Assembly (NCBI RefSeq): GCF_000524195.1
Contig: NW_020170395.1
Coordinates: 1,173,439 to 1,237,438, forward strand
DNA length: 64,000 nt
Direction of reading: 5' to 3'
Source: Echinococcus granulosus
Taxonomy: Eukaryota > Platyhelminthes > Cestoda > Cyclophyllidea > Taeniidae
Shown here: one piece after another, positions 10,701 to 24,242 of the stretch
Layout of the letters: each line of letters opens with the position of its first letter
Position numbering within the stretch: position 1 is the stretch's first letter
Position numbers and translations under genes: made by a program
Notes under the pieces: generated by a model
Seen by the model: only the letters and a program-made list of their open reading frames with translations
Database searches by the model: none
Told to the model about the DNA's origin: nothing

Positions 10701-13700
10701 AAGAGCAGATTTAATGAATTTCAAGAGAAACGGAACAAATCTCGCTCTCGATAAAAAACAAATGAAATTAGGAAAGTCCAAATTGCCGACAATTAAGAGA
10801 ATGTGTGCCAACCGGAGGCAAGATGCAGTAAAGACGGGTAAATTTTGGTTGCATTCAATTTATTGCAACTTGAATGATCGTCAGAATGGGGACATAAACG
10901 GGCAGGGGGGAAAAAAACGCACCACATCCCAAAATAGCCCCTTTTTGAGATTGTTTTAAGAAGAGATTTCAATGAAAAGCAGAATGAATGCCTTTGTAGG
11001 TGGTAACTGAGGCAAAAAACGACCAATACAAATGATAAATTGCGGAACGAAAGAAGTCGATCCCTAAATTGCACTGAACCTAATGGAAAGTACATTCCCA
11101 TTCAAAACATGACATAGGCAAGAAGCATTCAAAACTCTTCTGCAAGCATTCCTTCCGATTGGGACTGTAGCTGAAAGAAAGACTAGTTTTAGTGCAACTA
11201 TCAGGTACTTGCAAAGTGTATGTGATTTTTTATAAAAATGGATAAAGATGCATCAGTCTGTCGGGTACGGTACACTTTCATGTTACTCTCTCTCACACAA
11301 CACAAAGAATGGCATTCCACTCAGCCTGTCTTACTAACACACGAGAACTCGGTTTCGTAGCTGAAGCAGAAGCTGGCTGACTAGAGAGCTACCTTCTCGT
11401 CAAATGACATGCAGAGAAGGTGTAGCACACAATATCCGATACGGAGCATACAGTGAACAGAGGTGAAAGCAGAACAACGCACCACCCGCGCCCAACCAAA
11501 TGGGTCAGGTGGAGAAAGATCTTGAATTTTCGATTAAAAGAAGAGAATGGAAGATAGAGGAAAAATGACACAACATGAGCTTAGTAAATAGAGGTGAAAG
11601 TGATAAAAAGAGTAATGAGTCAATTGGTATCCACTTCCATCATAAAAAGATTCAAAGCTGTGAAAGCTTGTGGGTAAATAGGTTGTACGAGTCAACACAT
11701 TACAAGATGACAAACAACTTGGAAGGGTACCTACTTGTTCTTTCCTTCTTTCACAGTATAAAAGCGCACCATAGACTTTAGATTACTTTCCAAATGACTT
11801 ATGTTAAAAGGCGGCGCTAAGTGCTCAAACTATCACACCCTTCAAAGACACCACCTCATCTCCAAAAGGTCATGGTTGATTTTTCTACTTCTAGAGGTAA
11901 GTGGCAGCAAACTTCAGCCTCTTGGAGAAAGAAGAGTCTATAATAGTTGTAGTGATTTAGAAGAATAAAACGTTTTGAGAAGTTTTCTCATCTAACTGAA
12001 TTTTTATTATAACCAACAGCACGAACTTATTTGACCACCTCATACGCGTAGAGCACATAGCGAGGTAAGTTGTAAACACATAACCGGAGAAAAATGATAC
12101 ACTCCAAGAATATCTACCCACAAAAAAGATGAACCTTAAGCTTGTTTCTCCGTAGTACATCATGCATACAAGCCTGGTGGCCAAATTCAGTGAAAACAAA
12201 GAGGAGGTTGCCGCATGACACACCCATGTGATGCCACCACTAATCATTCCTACATTCCCACAATTTTTAAAGGTGTGAAAAACATTTCTAACAATTTGGT
12301 AGAGTGAACGTTTCGATTACACCTCACACAAATTCCAGTATGAAATACTGAAAAATGTTAAGTTATTTAATGGAAAGATGAACTTACATTAGATTACCCG
12401 TAACCAACGCGATGAGGATTAGATTCACCACCAATGCTAGGAGGTTGGACAGTGTTTCCTGAAATGGGGAGGATGTAATTCTAGTTGTACTTAATTTACA
12501 CAAGTAGAAAAAGACATCAAGACAATGTGAAACCAAACTTGAGTAACCAGGCTCACTGTCCAGTCAGTGAAGCAAACCAGTTTTACTAGTGCGAATAAGA
12601 AATGCAAGAAAAAGCAGGTACTCTGCATCAGGGAGTAATTTCCATTCTGATGAACTTAAAAGTAAAAGGTAGGTAAAGACCAATGAATGAGTTGAAGATC
12701 AAAACACTTCGAGATTGACCTGACTTCCATCTTTTGCGGCAACATCAGCCATATTTCCTTCCAGCGCTTGGTGCTGCGTAATGGCCGCGCGTGTAGCACT
12801 GCCAACCATGCCCACTAGAGCCTTCAGAAAGAAAAATGAAGCAATTTCATGCATTTGAGGCCTTACAAAACATCGGACATGTGGAGTTGCAAAAGGCGTG
12901 GTAATTAAGGGACCAGCGACCGAGCGAACTTGTAGCGGCACAAAGCACTAAATGATAAGAAATACGACCCAACCATTTAGCATCACCTTTTGCGCATTCA
13001 TTCCTGAAAGTGACCATGATACACGAAATCGTCGACGTGACACACAAACAATAAAACTGGCGGGATTATATGGTTAGATATTATGGGCATCAGTTGGAGG
13101 CCTAAGCTGACTAGCAAAAGAGCAACTTCTTGTATTTCATATAATAAATGCGTAGAAACAATCCTCACAAAACACACATTTGACCAAAAATGACGGTGAA
13201 ATTGAATACAGATGTTTGTGAGTCTGATTCATCGGTATTGAGATGTACTAAGTGAATGGCTAAGTGTTGCCTCAACAAAGTCTGCATTAAGCAAACAATC
13301 ACATGGAAGTGAAAATTGTGTTCGATAAAATGAACAACTTTATTATTTAAGGGACGAGACATGCCCGTTTAAATGGACATTAGAGATTATTTTAGCTCAA
13401 CCGGAGAAAAGACTGACGATTTCTCATTCATTATTTCAACGTAAGCACAAAACAAAAGAGATAGCACATTCAAAGTAAAGCTTCTAATCAGAAGTGCTTC
13501 GTGGAAGGTGGAGAGGGAAACAGATTTTCAATAAGCGTATCATTAAGATCAAAGTAACTATGGGTCACCAGTAAAGTTGATTGACATTAATCCAGTAAAG
13601 GCTAAAAATGCTGAATATACAGCCGTATACTCTACCCTACTTCATGCGGCAGAATGCATTAATAAATCAGTCACAGTTCCAATCGTATCCTCTGAATTTC

Positions 13701-14693
13701 AATCAATTCACTAAGTGATTTAATCCCTCACACAAAGAAGCGACATACCCGCATTACACTGGAGATGCACACAATGACAGTGAAGAATGAAACAGTATGC
13801 AGCGAGAGGAGTTCCAAGAAAAATGCCATATCGTTCAACACGTCAGCAAACATTCTACCAAACAATGTAAGCAGAGAAATATTTCTACCTCCACTGTTTG
13901 CACCGGCTATCGAGGCTAGTGCTAAAAGCAACTTTATAAGACGCTAACACGTTGTGTAAGCATACCCTTGCCAACCTGCAAAAGCAATACGACCAACCAT
14001 TCCGGCTCCATCTAAAATAAAAGACACCACTCATGCCTGTTTGCACCATACAAATTATCCCCAAAGATAAATAGGCTTCGGAATAAGCAATCGTGCTGCA
14101 GGATACGCATATAACGGATTTTTAAATAGACTACAACGAGGCCACACTCTCGCTTCTTTAAGTAGTTTATGAAAATGGAGCGTTACATGATGCCAAAGTC
14201 AGATAAAATGTGTCAAATGTAAAAAGAGGGGAAATGAAACCCAGACGTACGACGTACCCTTAAATATCCACGTAAGAGATGCGGCAAGAATGCTGGCACT
14301 GCTATCGCCAACACCAACACCGATTAAAATAGCCTGTCCAGCTAAAGCACTTATTATACTGCTAGCAATTGCCTAAAATTCAGCACGAGATTTGGTAAGA
14401 TGCAAGGAAACATGGTACTGTCGGGACAGAACTGAAAAATGAAAGAAGCAAGAGCTCACCTGTACCGTGTCCCATACCTGGTATTCTAGATAATCTTTGC
14501 TAACCGAATTCGGATAGCCTTCCGGAAAGAAAGCCGACTTGGCAAATAAGAAGAACGAACTCATCCTTGGATATGATATAAAACGGTAGCCCGACTTCTC
14601 ATCAGAAAATTCATATTTCGAAAAAAGCTGCCCCATGAAGTTATCATAAACTGTCACCTCACTAACGGATGCTTCGCATTTCGACAATACCAT
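7710..14693 (-). CDS. RUSF1: RUS family (DUF647) protein, RUSF1/C16orf58 homologue
   Basis: A root-UVB-sensitive/DUF647 family membrane protein; its biochemical role in animals is not established. Twelve exons join in consistent phase to about 450 codons (human about 468): 14460-14693, 14258-14372, 13966-14011, 13889-13921, 13749-13854, 12720-12821, 12388-12458, 10206-10487, 9947-9981, 8229-8338, 8019-8067 and 7710-7879. Family landmarks in order are FPEGYPNSVSKDYLEYQVWD, a Gly-rich GVGVGDSSAS segment, KQWRMFADVLNDMAFFLE, GSATRAAITQHQA followed by NMADVAAKDGSQ, a hydrophobic pair, HLYANWRAVR, and a C-terminal LPRLMQCFDEV/DADPWR block. ATG 14693 is the first in frame before the conserved N-terminus, though an upstream exon is possible. 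Exon 9 (35 nt) and the region around residues 330-345 are the least certain. A 34-nt intron separates exons 4 and 5, and the 1.9-kb intron 7 carries copy 2 of dispersed repeat A. Confidence 0.86.
11300..11660 (+). repeat. Dispersed repeat A, copy 2
   Basis: Diverged second copy of the repeat at about 1640-2160, in the same orientation. It lies inside intron 7 of the minus-strand RUSF1 gene. It shares the CCTTCTCGTCAAAT core, the AATATCCGATACGG-GCATACAG block and the ATGACACAAC block. The copy is shorter than the one near 2 kb and contains no coding frame. Confidence 0.6.
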
Positions 14694-15619
14694 TTCCGGA
14701 TGCCCCGACACACCAACTTTGATTTGGTTTGTGCTAAAATAGGATTGTTAATGGTGCATAAAAACAAATAAAGTTGTTGTCCTTATGCACAATTTTTTTA
14801 CTTACTATCTGAAAACTGCAGTTTTTATCATTTATTAATTCATTTTAGCTTTTGTCAGAAAGCTACGGTGAAAAAACTTTTCCGGGAGCCTATTGATTTA
14901 AATGATTTCTACACAAGGGTGTATATCAGAATAACCACACAGAATAACACGCCGGGAGATTACGCGTATCCAGGTACCTAACAAGGCCACAACTCCTGGG
15001 AACCAAAGCAAACCGAAGTTAGCTCCTGAAGCATCCCAGGTCCGCACTAAATCAGCCATCTAATAGAGATGAAACCTAACTCCGAGTTGACAGTACAATA
15101 AACGTGTTCCTGACTGAGCATTCAAAAGCACCACAGAAAAGTAGTAGGGGGCCGGCAATCGCCAAGACGACATGAAGTGCCACTGAATGCGCTACTCGAT
15201 TGGAGTACACCATACAATCGACTGTGCAATTTGCAACAAAGCAGCAGAGGCACCGCCACTCCTTCCAGTGAATCAACGTTCCCTCGCCTTCTGCAGCATG
15301 CCAGCTTACATGCTGCATTCACTCTGCCAGCATATCAATAGTCGGGGTCTCGGCAAGTAGACCTAGGTATGCTGGAGCAATTAAGTAAATGACGTCAACA
15401 GTGACAGCGCTATAAAGCGACCCAAGGGTTCATCAGATGATAACCAAAAGTGCAGGGGACCACGACGACTCAAAATCAAAACGTAGAGAAAAGACGTGCC
15501 ATGTTGCCCAATCCAAGCGCTGCAACTGCTAACGATTAACAGGCGAGTCACATCTTAAAAAAGATGTTAAAAAAAGACCGCTTCAAAGTCACATGCGTAC
15601 AAAAAATTACCATACGAAT

Positions 15620-16638
15620 TCAAGTTTCGGCGCATGATATCGAGACTTTTCTTTGATTATCCGAAATTACAAAGTGGCGCTTCTTTTTCAATGCCCTTTG
15701 AAATTCGTGCTCCAAAAAATCATCAGAATGATTCTTTCCGTTAAAGTGTTCCGACTTCTTGAATGTATCAAATGTCTGTAGCAGAAACAACAGAAATAGC
15801 AATTATCTGGACGATGCGATGCTTAAGTAGAAAAGAAGTTACAACGGAACCCACCATCCGTCGCAGCTTTTTAATCCTCATTTTGTTTTGGTTCTGCTTG
15901 AGATGCAGTAGCATGATTTTCCCGAATCGCTTATAGAGTTTCCCAACTGAAAAAACAAATAAACTATTAGATCTTACATTTTTCATATGCGACATCATCG
16001 CCGGACCTTTGGGTGGCTAAGTTTGACGACTGAGGCCTTCGGAAATTTGTATCCTCTTGAGGTAGTCCCTCACTTGATTTCGTGAGATCTGATCCAGCAG
16101 ATGGTTTTGTCTCACTGTCACTCAAATTTTTAGACTCGGCACTTTTGCTATCAATGTCCTGGCTCGAAATTTGCTGCCACAGAGCGTCAATATCATCCGA
16201 ACGTGCAAACTTGAATGAACTTCTTAAGAAATTCTACACTGTCAAGATTAAACACACGAAACTTCGAATTTGTTCCTTTTCCTAGGGACGTTTTTGCTAT
16301 CCAGAATCATCTTCTTCATCAACGTGGGAACACCGGGCATGGTTTGGAAATTGAACAGCCGCGAATGGACGGATGACGTCCAGTCCATCTGCTTTAGAGC
16401 ACCTTTAGGCGCAGACTCCTGAAAATTGGGTTTATCATATTTTTCTTGTTCTGAAATACAAGACGTATGAGAAGAAAAATTTTGCAACCTATCAAGTGGA
16501 TGTAAAAAGTCATCCTTACGTAAAGCTTTTTGAACAGTCCACACACGAAACAGCAGGACAGTGGCACGTGTGAAAATGCCGCTCAACATTCTTCTTTTTA
16601 AGGCTTTCGTTACACTTACTACAAACGAAAACAACCAT
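15620..16638 (-). CDS. LYAR: LYAR-type zinc-finger nucleolar protein
   Basis: A homologue of the cell-growth-regulating nucleolar protein LYAR, a zinc-finger protein linked to rRNA synthesis. Five exons (16520-16638, 16263-16488, 15978-16233, 15855-15946, 15620-15775) join in phase to about 282 residues. Residues 1-40 hold the zf-LYAR C2HC finger: C-x2-C-x12-H-x5-C spacing in CSKCNESLKKKNVERHFHTC, then C-VD-C. Next come HTSCISEQEKY and NVPRKRNKFE, matching the human HVKCISEDQKY and NVPRKKAKFQ blocks. The C-terminal exons carry a KLYKRFGKI...IKKLRRM block like the human IKAIL...IKKLRKKV segment. The protein is shorter than human LYAR (379) because the central Lys-rich stretch is nearly absent. 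Two introns are very short (29 nt at 16234-16262, with a weak GTTTCG donor, and 31 nt at 15947-15977). The 29-nt junction is inferred from homology. Confidence 0.86.
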
Positions 16639-18273
16639 GCCTTGAGTAGCAAATAAGGGAAGTTCAAGGTCGCGCCGTTAAGCCAATCATAAGTACGGCC
16701 TTTAATGCATTGAATTTGCGGTTATTTGTTGAGTTTAACAAAATATTGTAAAAAATTTTTGCAATTGCTGGCTGATATTCTTATAAATGCAATTCTAACG
16801 AATGGCTAACGTTTTTTAGCTAGTGCTATGTCCGTCCACGTTGTTGGTATACAAGGAATTTTACCATAAATTTGCTCGGTTGCGTTTCAGTTATGGCAGC
16901 AGACTACTTAGCAGCTACCTCATTGCACCCTTGTGAAGAGGCTTGACACCCAAGCCAAGCATATAGCAACCGGCCATTCTGCGCAACGATAGTTACCGTT
17001 TTTATGGCAGTCTGGTAAAGCTGCAGTTTTAGCAGCAATAGCAAAACCACTTTTAAAGAAAAAGCAATGCACATTTTGTAGCTGTCTAATAAGGCACAGT
17101 GTAAGGAAAGAAGTAAAAAAGTCGCAGCTAGAAGCATAAGTAATGATTCTTACGAGAAAGATTTATGTTACCGACTAAGTTTGACAACCAATTTGGTTTT
17201 GTTTTCTGCAGGATTAGATTTTACAACCAAAACAGCACAGGCAATAAAAAATTCAGTAGCCAAGTATCTGACGTAGCTGTAGATTTTCAACTATTATGTA
17301 AACTCGCGACATCGCCACCACATCGCTTCTAGACAGGTTAAATTTAAGTGGATGCGTCTGGAGAGCTTTCCGGTGAGAACACAGCAGCACCAAAAAAGAC
17401 CTTAAATTCAGCCCTAAAATTATGTTAAATCTTCTCTGTGTTATTGGATTCTAATAATACCTGTAATTCATTTAACTAAAGAAGGTCAAGTGTAATGCCC
17501 AGCACATTTCCTTATTTCTCTCCAAGGTAACTTGAGTCCAGAGCAAATTTTTGGAATATGTAAAAACACCAATGTGCAGCAGTAATTTCAGTGACGTCTT
17601 TTTAGTTGCATAATATTTTATGCCAGGCACATGTAGCTTGTAGATTTTTTTCATAAAGCATTGATCAAGTAAATTTTTTTATCTCTTAAAGGCTGCCGTG
17701 GAAGCTAGTTAAAAGCAACGCACAATCAACAGCCTAATAAGACAACTGTTTACTTAGAACTCAGTTTTTAACGATTTATTCACTGGTCTGCCATTATAAA
17801 TCATCCGAATGAACAGTCCTGCTGGCCACGCTAGTAATCTTTAGCTCTTTTTCGCGTTCAACAGAGCATGGTAATTTAGGGTATATTGACTTTTTTTCTT
17901 TAGGGAAGTTTTGGGGGGGCTACAGTAAAACCTAGTTAGTTGTGTCAATCTCACAAAGACAAGTCAAACGTCCTTAATGAATCTGCCTGAGTCTCCTATT
18001 GATGGTTTTAAGATTTGTAGTAGAAGAAAATTTTAAAGGCATATTATGAAGTCTTTTTGCTTGGTTATTGGTATAGATGGTAAACTCCAGTTGAAAGTTC
18101 AAAATAAACACCCTCTATGAGACAACTTCTCTTTGTAGACAAGGTTTAAACGCTAAAGATCAAATTATACGTGCAAATTATGCATGTTTATTAAGGTTTT
18201 ATAATAAAGTATCAACTTGATTTTGTTTATTCCCTTCGAAGGTCCTAGCGCATCATTTCGCTTGTTATCGCAA
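16639..18273. other. Intergenic stretch between divergent LYAR and SR-cyclophilin genes
   Basis: AT-rich sequence of 1.6 kb between two divergent genes, so both promoters should lie here. No TATA-type or other motif can be assigned with confidence. One 77-codon hydrophobic frame on the minus strand (16904-17137) has an ATG but no family resemblance. Confidence 0.45.
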
Positions 18274-21200
18274 ATGGGAAAGAGGTTCAATACACGCTGT
18301 TTCTTGGATATCAAGATTGGTGATGCTGAACGTATGTGTTATCGTTTTCCAACTCCATCCTTTAGCTGAGCGTGTTGTCCTCGAGCTATTCGATGAAAAG
18401 TGCCCGAAGGCTTGTGACAATTTTAAAAAGCTTTGTCAAGGTATTTTTTCGTTGATTTTGTGCATGATTTTAGGTATTTGTGGGATCGGCATAAAGACAG
18501 GAAAACCACTACATTATCAAGGGTCGACATTTCATAGAATCATTAAGGGTTTTATCATTCAAGGAGGGGATTTTAGTAATGGTGATGGTACTGGTGGCGA
18601 GTCTATATATGGTGGCACTTTCGCTGGTGAGCCATAATTTTTATACTATTGCTTCAGATGAGGACATGTCGTTGCCTCATGATAGACCATTTTTGTTGTC
18701 GATGGCCAATCGAGGTCCTAACACGAATGGATCGCAGTTTTTTATGTATGTTTGCGCAACTTCCTCATATTTTTAGAACAACCGCTCCTGCTCCTCACCT
18801 AAACGGTAAACATATGGTATTTGGTCATGTGCTGTCCGGTCGAGAGGTGGTCGCTAAAATTGAAGCTGTACCTGTGTCCGATACTCGAATATACAAACCT
18901 ATAAAGCCTGTTGTGATTGCTAATTGCGGTGAACTTGTTCCGAGTATGTTCTTGTTTATCAAATAATTTCTTTAAGTCAAGAAGAAAAAGTCAGATGATC
19001 AAAAAAAGGAAAGCAAGAAGAAAAAGAAGAAGGCGAAAAAATCGAAGAAGAAGAAGTCTCGAAGAAGGCGGAGCTCTTCGTAGGAATTCTCATCATTCCA
19101 ATATTTTTTTTTTCGCTAGATTTGGATCCGATTCAGATTCTGTGAAAATTAGGCCAGAAGAAATACCTGACATACCTAAGAACAAATTCTTATATCGACC
19201 GAGCCCAACAAACTCGAATAAAGCTTCGTAAGATCCTTTTTAAAATTATATTAGACGAAAAACTGTGAAATGCCAGTCTTTTACTTTATTCAAGCTTATG
19301 CTTTTTATGCTAGATATGTAGAAAACCAGAATTACTCATTAAAGTTTAAGTCGGGACGAAAAGTCAAGGGTCGAGGCCAAGTGGTGAGTCTTTCCTTTTA
19401 AGTTTAACTGCACTGGAGGATGGGGGGCTGAACTGTAAATACTTTATCTCATTTTAACGCACATTCTTTGCAGCGCTATAGGACGCCAGATTCACGCTCT
19501 GGTAGTCGTGATCGTGGACTAACTCCTGAGCATTGGCATCAAGCGGCTCGTAGATCTCGGCGACGATCTCCTGAAGACGAATCTCGATCACGAACTAAAC
19601 AATTTCGAGAGCAGATAGGTAGTAGTCGGTGAGTAGCGATATGCATCTAGTTGCACTTCTGCTTGTGTTCTTTGTTTATCTAACTCTAACCCAATATGAT
19701 TAATACTGTTGCAGCCTTTTGGTATCTTTCGGATGTTAATGTGAGTCAATAGATTCTTAGTAATCGTTTAATTTTTTTCTAATGTTTTATGCCCTTTGTT
19801 GTAACATTTCTAGACTCCTATTGTGGCAATGCTTTTACTATAAGTTTAATTATTGTCCATTTATTTGTAAGAAATGTGTAAAACAATCACTCCACCATGG
19901 CATTGATTCAAGATTTAGCTTTGGTGAAAGTTATTGAGTCTGCAAAGCTTTTTCACCTACTTTTTTCTACTGCCTAATTTGCTTCTCACAAATTAGCAAT
20001 GTTTTCTCAAAGTCGTGATTTTTTCGGATTTCAGAGAAGAAAATGTCATGAGGGATGTTAGAACTAGATCGCCATTGAATACAACGGGACGAGGGCCGGA
20101 TAAAAATCACAGTGATTGTCCTTCGGTTATGAATAGACAAAGTCCTTATCATGAAGGGAATGCAAAGGCCATGTCACCTGTTAACACGGGTAGTGGAAGA
20201 GGAGACAGAAGCCGAGATAAAGCTCAAAAGTATGTTTAACCAGTAAATCTTGAGTCTTTGTTTTACTAGCTTCTCTTTCCTATAAGGTGACTGGCAGAGA
20301 GATTCTTTGGCGTATCTTAGATCTCAAAAATTTATCTTTTTTGTAGCGTTTTCATGGTAAGATGCTTAATGTGCCGTTCTATGTCGAAAGCTAAAATAAT
20401 TTCTAACCTTGAAATGTCGATCTGAATGTTCTTAGGAAGTCATTCGTATACATTTGTATGTCCATATCTATCGGACAAATAGATTTTAATGGGCTTTGTC
20501 TACGAGAAAGTTTTACTTTTAGGAGATACTCTCGGTAAGTATAATTTATTGATGCGATTATTTGTGGCGATTGAGGAACCTATTTTTCAGCGTCGATGGC
20601 TATATCTTGCGCGATGATAGACGCATTCTTCATTCCTTTGATCGTCATTTTTACATTTTTTCGACGTTCCCTTCAGGCGAGTTGCTGCGGAAATTTCCGA
20701 TGAACGTTGGGTAAAAGAGCCTGAGGCCACTCCGCCACCCGTTCGACGACAGCGAGTGGATGATCCATCGCCGGAAGAGGAAGATCTGCGGCACGGATAT
20801 CATCAGCGGCGAACACCAAGTCCGCCACCGCCGCCACCAACATCACATAGTGCTCTCTCACGCGGTCAGAATAGATCTCGTGTAGAGGGGGGCGGAAGGA
20901 ATGCAAGCAACTCCAGACGTTCATCTAAATCCGGACGCTCCCCATCTCCCTCGTCGCATCGTGTATGGGAGTGGAATTGTGACCACGAATATTGAAACCG
21001 GCTGCAGATACCTAAATTTAAAACAATTTTTCTGATTTTCATCATCTTTCCCCCAATATAGGTATCTGATCGAAAGCACAAAGTATCGCGTTCACCTTCG
21101 CGGTCCCGATCGCCCTCATTCACCCGATCTCGAAAAAGATCAAATGAACGTGAAACCCGTCGCGACTCACCTCCGATATCATCAAAGTTGGCTTCAACAA

Positions 21201-23007
21201 GAAGGAGGGAGACCAGTCAAAACCGTTTGGGGAGTGTGGAAAGACGGAAGCTCTCGCCAACTCGTGGGGACTACCACGGCTCTCCTCACAGTCCTCCCGC
21301 TCATCTGATCAACAAGTAACTTACGCGGAAGTGGATTATATTTTCTTCGATGATTATTCTCCTTAATTTCCTCCTAGATGGGAAGAACGTCGAAAACAGG
21401 TCCTTCGAAAACGGGATAGTCTGTTGAAAGTGTCTAGACGGCGTGATATTTCTCCTGGAAGTCCTCCAACCTCACCACGCCTTAGACACTCATCGTCCTC
21501 TTCACGTTCCAGATCTTCGCCTCGCCATTTGAACCCTGTCGTGTCGACACATCATTCGTCTCCGAGGTCTTCAAAGAAACGTACTCACTCTCCATCAAGT
21601 AGGTCACCGTCGCCAATCAAGAGCAAAGCCGATCCCATCGTCGCTTCAAAGGAAACATCTGACTCGACTCTCTATGATGCGTAAGTTTGGCGAAAATTAT
21701 TTCATTTTTCCTTGGTTTTTTGCATTGACTAATCCCCACGTTTGGAGAGTAGTGAATCTCTAAGGTTTTTTTTTTTTTTCAATTAAGTCTTATTGCAAGA
21801 AATTGGTACAATTAATCCTCATGAAAACGCTTAACTAATCTAGACGTCACCCTTTTGATTTCAGCGCTCTACCCACTGGCTCAACGTCACCCCTAAATGT
21901 GAGTTCTCATTGATTGAGTGCCTGTGCATTTTCATTCGGAGTTTTTACTTTTTTGCGAATCATTCTCAGTTAAGTTGCTGCAGTGAGTTTTCGTGCCAGA
22001 TTTGCGGGCGGAACTAAAGTTAGAAGTTATTGGTATTACATCTCTCCAAACTTATAGATCCCGTTACCACCCGAACCCAGTTCGGTTGCAGCAATTAGTA
22101 GTGAACGGGATCACCCACCATCGAGTAACGCAGTGGCAAACAAGGAGGAGTCACAAAAGAGGGGAGAAGGTGAAGAGAAAAAGGATAACGTTAGTACTAC
22201 AGCTTCACCAACGACCATTGGACCGTGGACAACCAGTCGATGGCAGGCGGATGATGAATTGGAGAAGGATGCTACAGCCCCAGGGTTGAATACATCAGCT
22301 AAAATTAGTCCAGTAAAACTTGCAATCGGGGGTAGTTTAGAGACGGCGCCGGCTGACCCCACCTCGGTTGATATGGATGTGAGCGACATTGAATTGGAGC
22401 CAAAGAACCCAAAAAAGTTGCCAATAAATGATTTAAAAGATGGGAATAAGGCACCGATATCTGAAGCACCCATGGAGAGTAAACCAACAGCTCCAGCAGT
22501 CAAGGTAAGTTATCGCCAAATATAGAAAATCACATTTTTTTGTTGCTCATCGATTCGGTCTCATTAACACAGAGTTCCAAATCCGCCCCAAAGCCGAAGT
22601 CACGATCGATTTCCTCATCCGCCTCTTCAGCATCAAGTAGTTCATCTGGCAGCTCCTCCTCGGACGCTTCTAGCTTTCGCTCCAGGAGCAGATCCAGGTC
22701 ATTTCGTAGAAGAAGATCTGGACGACGTCGCGGACGAAGTAGAAGCACGGGTCGGTCACGCCCTCACCGTCGTAGCAGCTTGAGTCGCCGACATGGTGAC
22801 TTCCGTTCTCGCTCCAGCAGCCGTCGTCATCACTGTCGTCGTGGCTCCCGCAGTCGTAAAAGCTCATGGAGTCGAAGGTCGAGATCCTATTCGGATCGAT
22901 CACGTCGTCGGCGACACAGCTCTTCGTATTCACGTCGACGTCGGCGTTCGTACTCCTCGTATTCCGGTTCATCGCGCAGTTCATACTCATCTCTATCTCG
23001 TCGTTGA
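18274..23007 (+). CDS. PPIG: SR-cyclophilin (peptidyl-prolyl isomerase G / NKTR type)
   Basis: A nuclear peptidyl-prolyl cis-trans isomerase with a long Arg/Ser tail, of the kind that associates with splicing factors and the RNA polymerase II tail. Sixteen exons join in phase to about 976 residues: 18274-18331, 18366-18440, 18474-18626, 18658-18745, 18777-18943, 18977-19079, 19120-19227, 19314-19383, 19474-19628, 20035-20229, 20677-20962, 21062-21315, 21378-21680, 21865-21898, 22058-22504 and 22573-23007. The catalytic domain (about residues 10-180) shows [29 protein letters not shown] and [10 protein letters not shown]; the cyclosporin-contact Trp is His, as in human PPIG/NKTR. After a poly-Lys stretch comes [17 protein letters not shown] and [15 protein letters not shown], both diagnostic of the PPIG/NKTR subfamily, then DERWVKE and a C-terminal RS domain. 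The first six introns are only 31-40 nt. Exon boundaries around 18977 and between 19629 and 20034 are less certain; an extra exon could be missed there. Confidence 0.91.
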
Positions 23008-24242
23008 AGAGCAGTGGCCACATCATCGTGAGCTTGCGTATGGCCGATCGTGTGGATAAATCTGTTAGCTTCGTTTTTAGTGAAAAAAAGAAACAAGTTT
23101 GTGTCTGCTAAACTTTTTACTGGGTTGATAGTTTGTACGCTTTATCTTTCACCTCATTTGCATTAACTGCGAAATAGTTGCAGGCGGCCTTGGACAGGCA
23201 AAAGGGGCTACACTTGCGCTATGCTAATGTCAAACGGCATAGCAATGGAGTGGATATCAAGCCTGAGTAAGCAATGGGCGTCAGATACGAGGACGTTGGT
23301 TGGTGCACTTTTTCTTTTTGTGGTGAGCTACGTGAGACGAAAGCACTGACGTGTGAAGCGACAACCAAATGGTTTGCGCACCTTCATGTCAAAACGCGTT
23401 ACGACACTGACAAGTGTGGTGTGTGCTACCTGTTCAAGTATTAAGTTGTCACGAAGCCTTTCTCCTATGCATGGTAAATGTGGTATTTAGAGATTCACCA
23501 CCTACTGCCTCAAGGTGGCCTCCGAAATGTCTCCTTTCGCGTTTGGAGTGATTCCTCCGATTGGCAATTTGCTCCGCATTCTATGTCTACAGTGGAGGAG
23601 TGCCTCTGCCTCCTTCAATGGAGGGTACGCCGGCAGGAATTCTCCCCTTCAGCATTCGAGGGGTCAAATGAAATACCAAATGGGGAGTAGCTTTGACGGG
23701 CAGCGGTGTGACCTCGGAGTTCACGTATTGCTTTACAAGTGAAAATATTAATTGACATCACTGATCGCATCACGACTCACCTGTGAAAATTCCAGCACAA
23801 TCCACTTGCAACTATGGTACAGGGGGTTTGGGGGTGGGTGATTACGTAAGGACTAAATCCGGTAGTAAAATGCACTTTTAAATCAACTGAGTGTGTAATA
23901 AGCTGATTTGATGAGATAGCGAAGGTGCCTCCACTCAAATGGCCTGACGTAACCCGACCTGACCCAGTGGATTAAGCAGCAGCTATGCGAAGCACAACAT
24001 TGATACATTGAGTGTGGTAGGCAATTCAAATTATCACAAGAAAGAAATAGAGGGGCGGGGGAGGGGAGGGAAGGGTGAGTGAGACATAAAAAGGGGAATG
24101 TTCCATAGATCAAAGTCACAGTAGAGCGCTGAAAATTAATGATCTCGCGGATGGAGGAGGTTGACACAACACTGGCAAATGCATGGTTGGAATGATCAGG
24201 TAGTTGGTATGTAGGGAATGCTTCTGTGAAGTACATCCATCC
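23008..24242. other. Convergent intergenic stretch between SR-cyclophilin and synaptojanin
   Basis: The two genes converge here, so both 3' UTRs are expected. No gene, RNA gene or repeat can be supported. A GGGGCGGGGGAGGGGAGGG run occurs near 24050. Confidence 0.4.

Noticed and set aside
14890..15460. Three hydrophobic minus-strand segments that might be exons of a membrane protein
   Set aside because: They can be joined by 28-32-nt introns, but the first has no usable acceptor or ATG, splice sites are weak and no family is recognised.
16904..17137. 77-codon minus-strand ORF with a hydrophobic start
   Set aside because: It has an ATG but low-complexity Leu-rich content, no homology, and no supporting splice or transcript signals.
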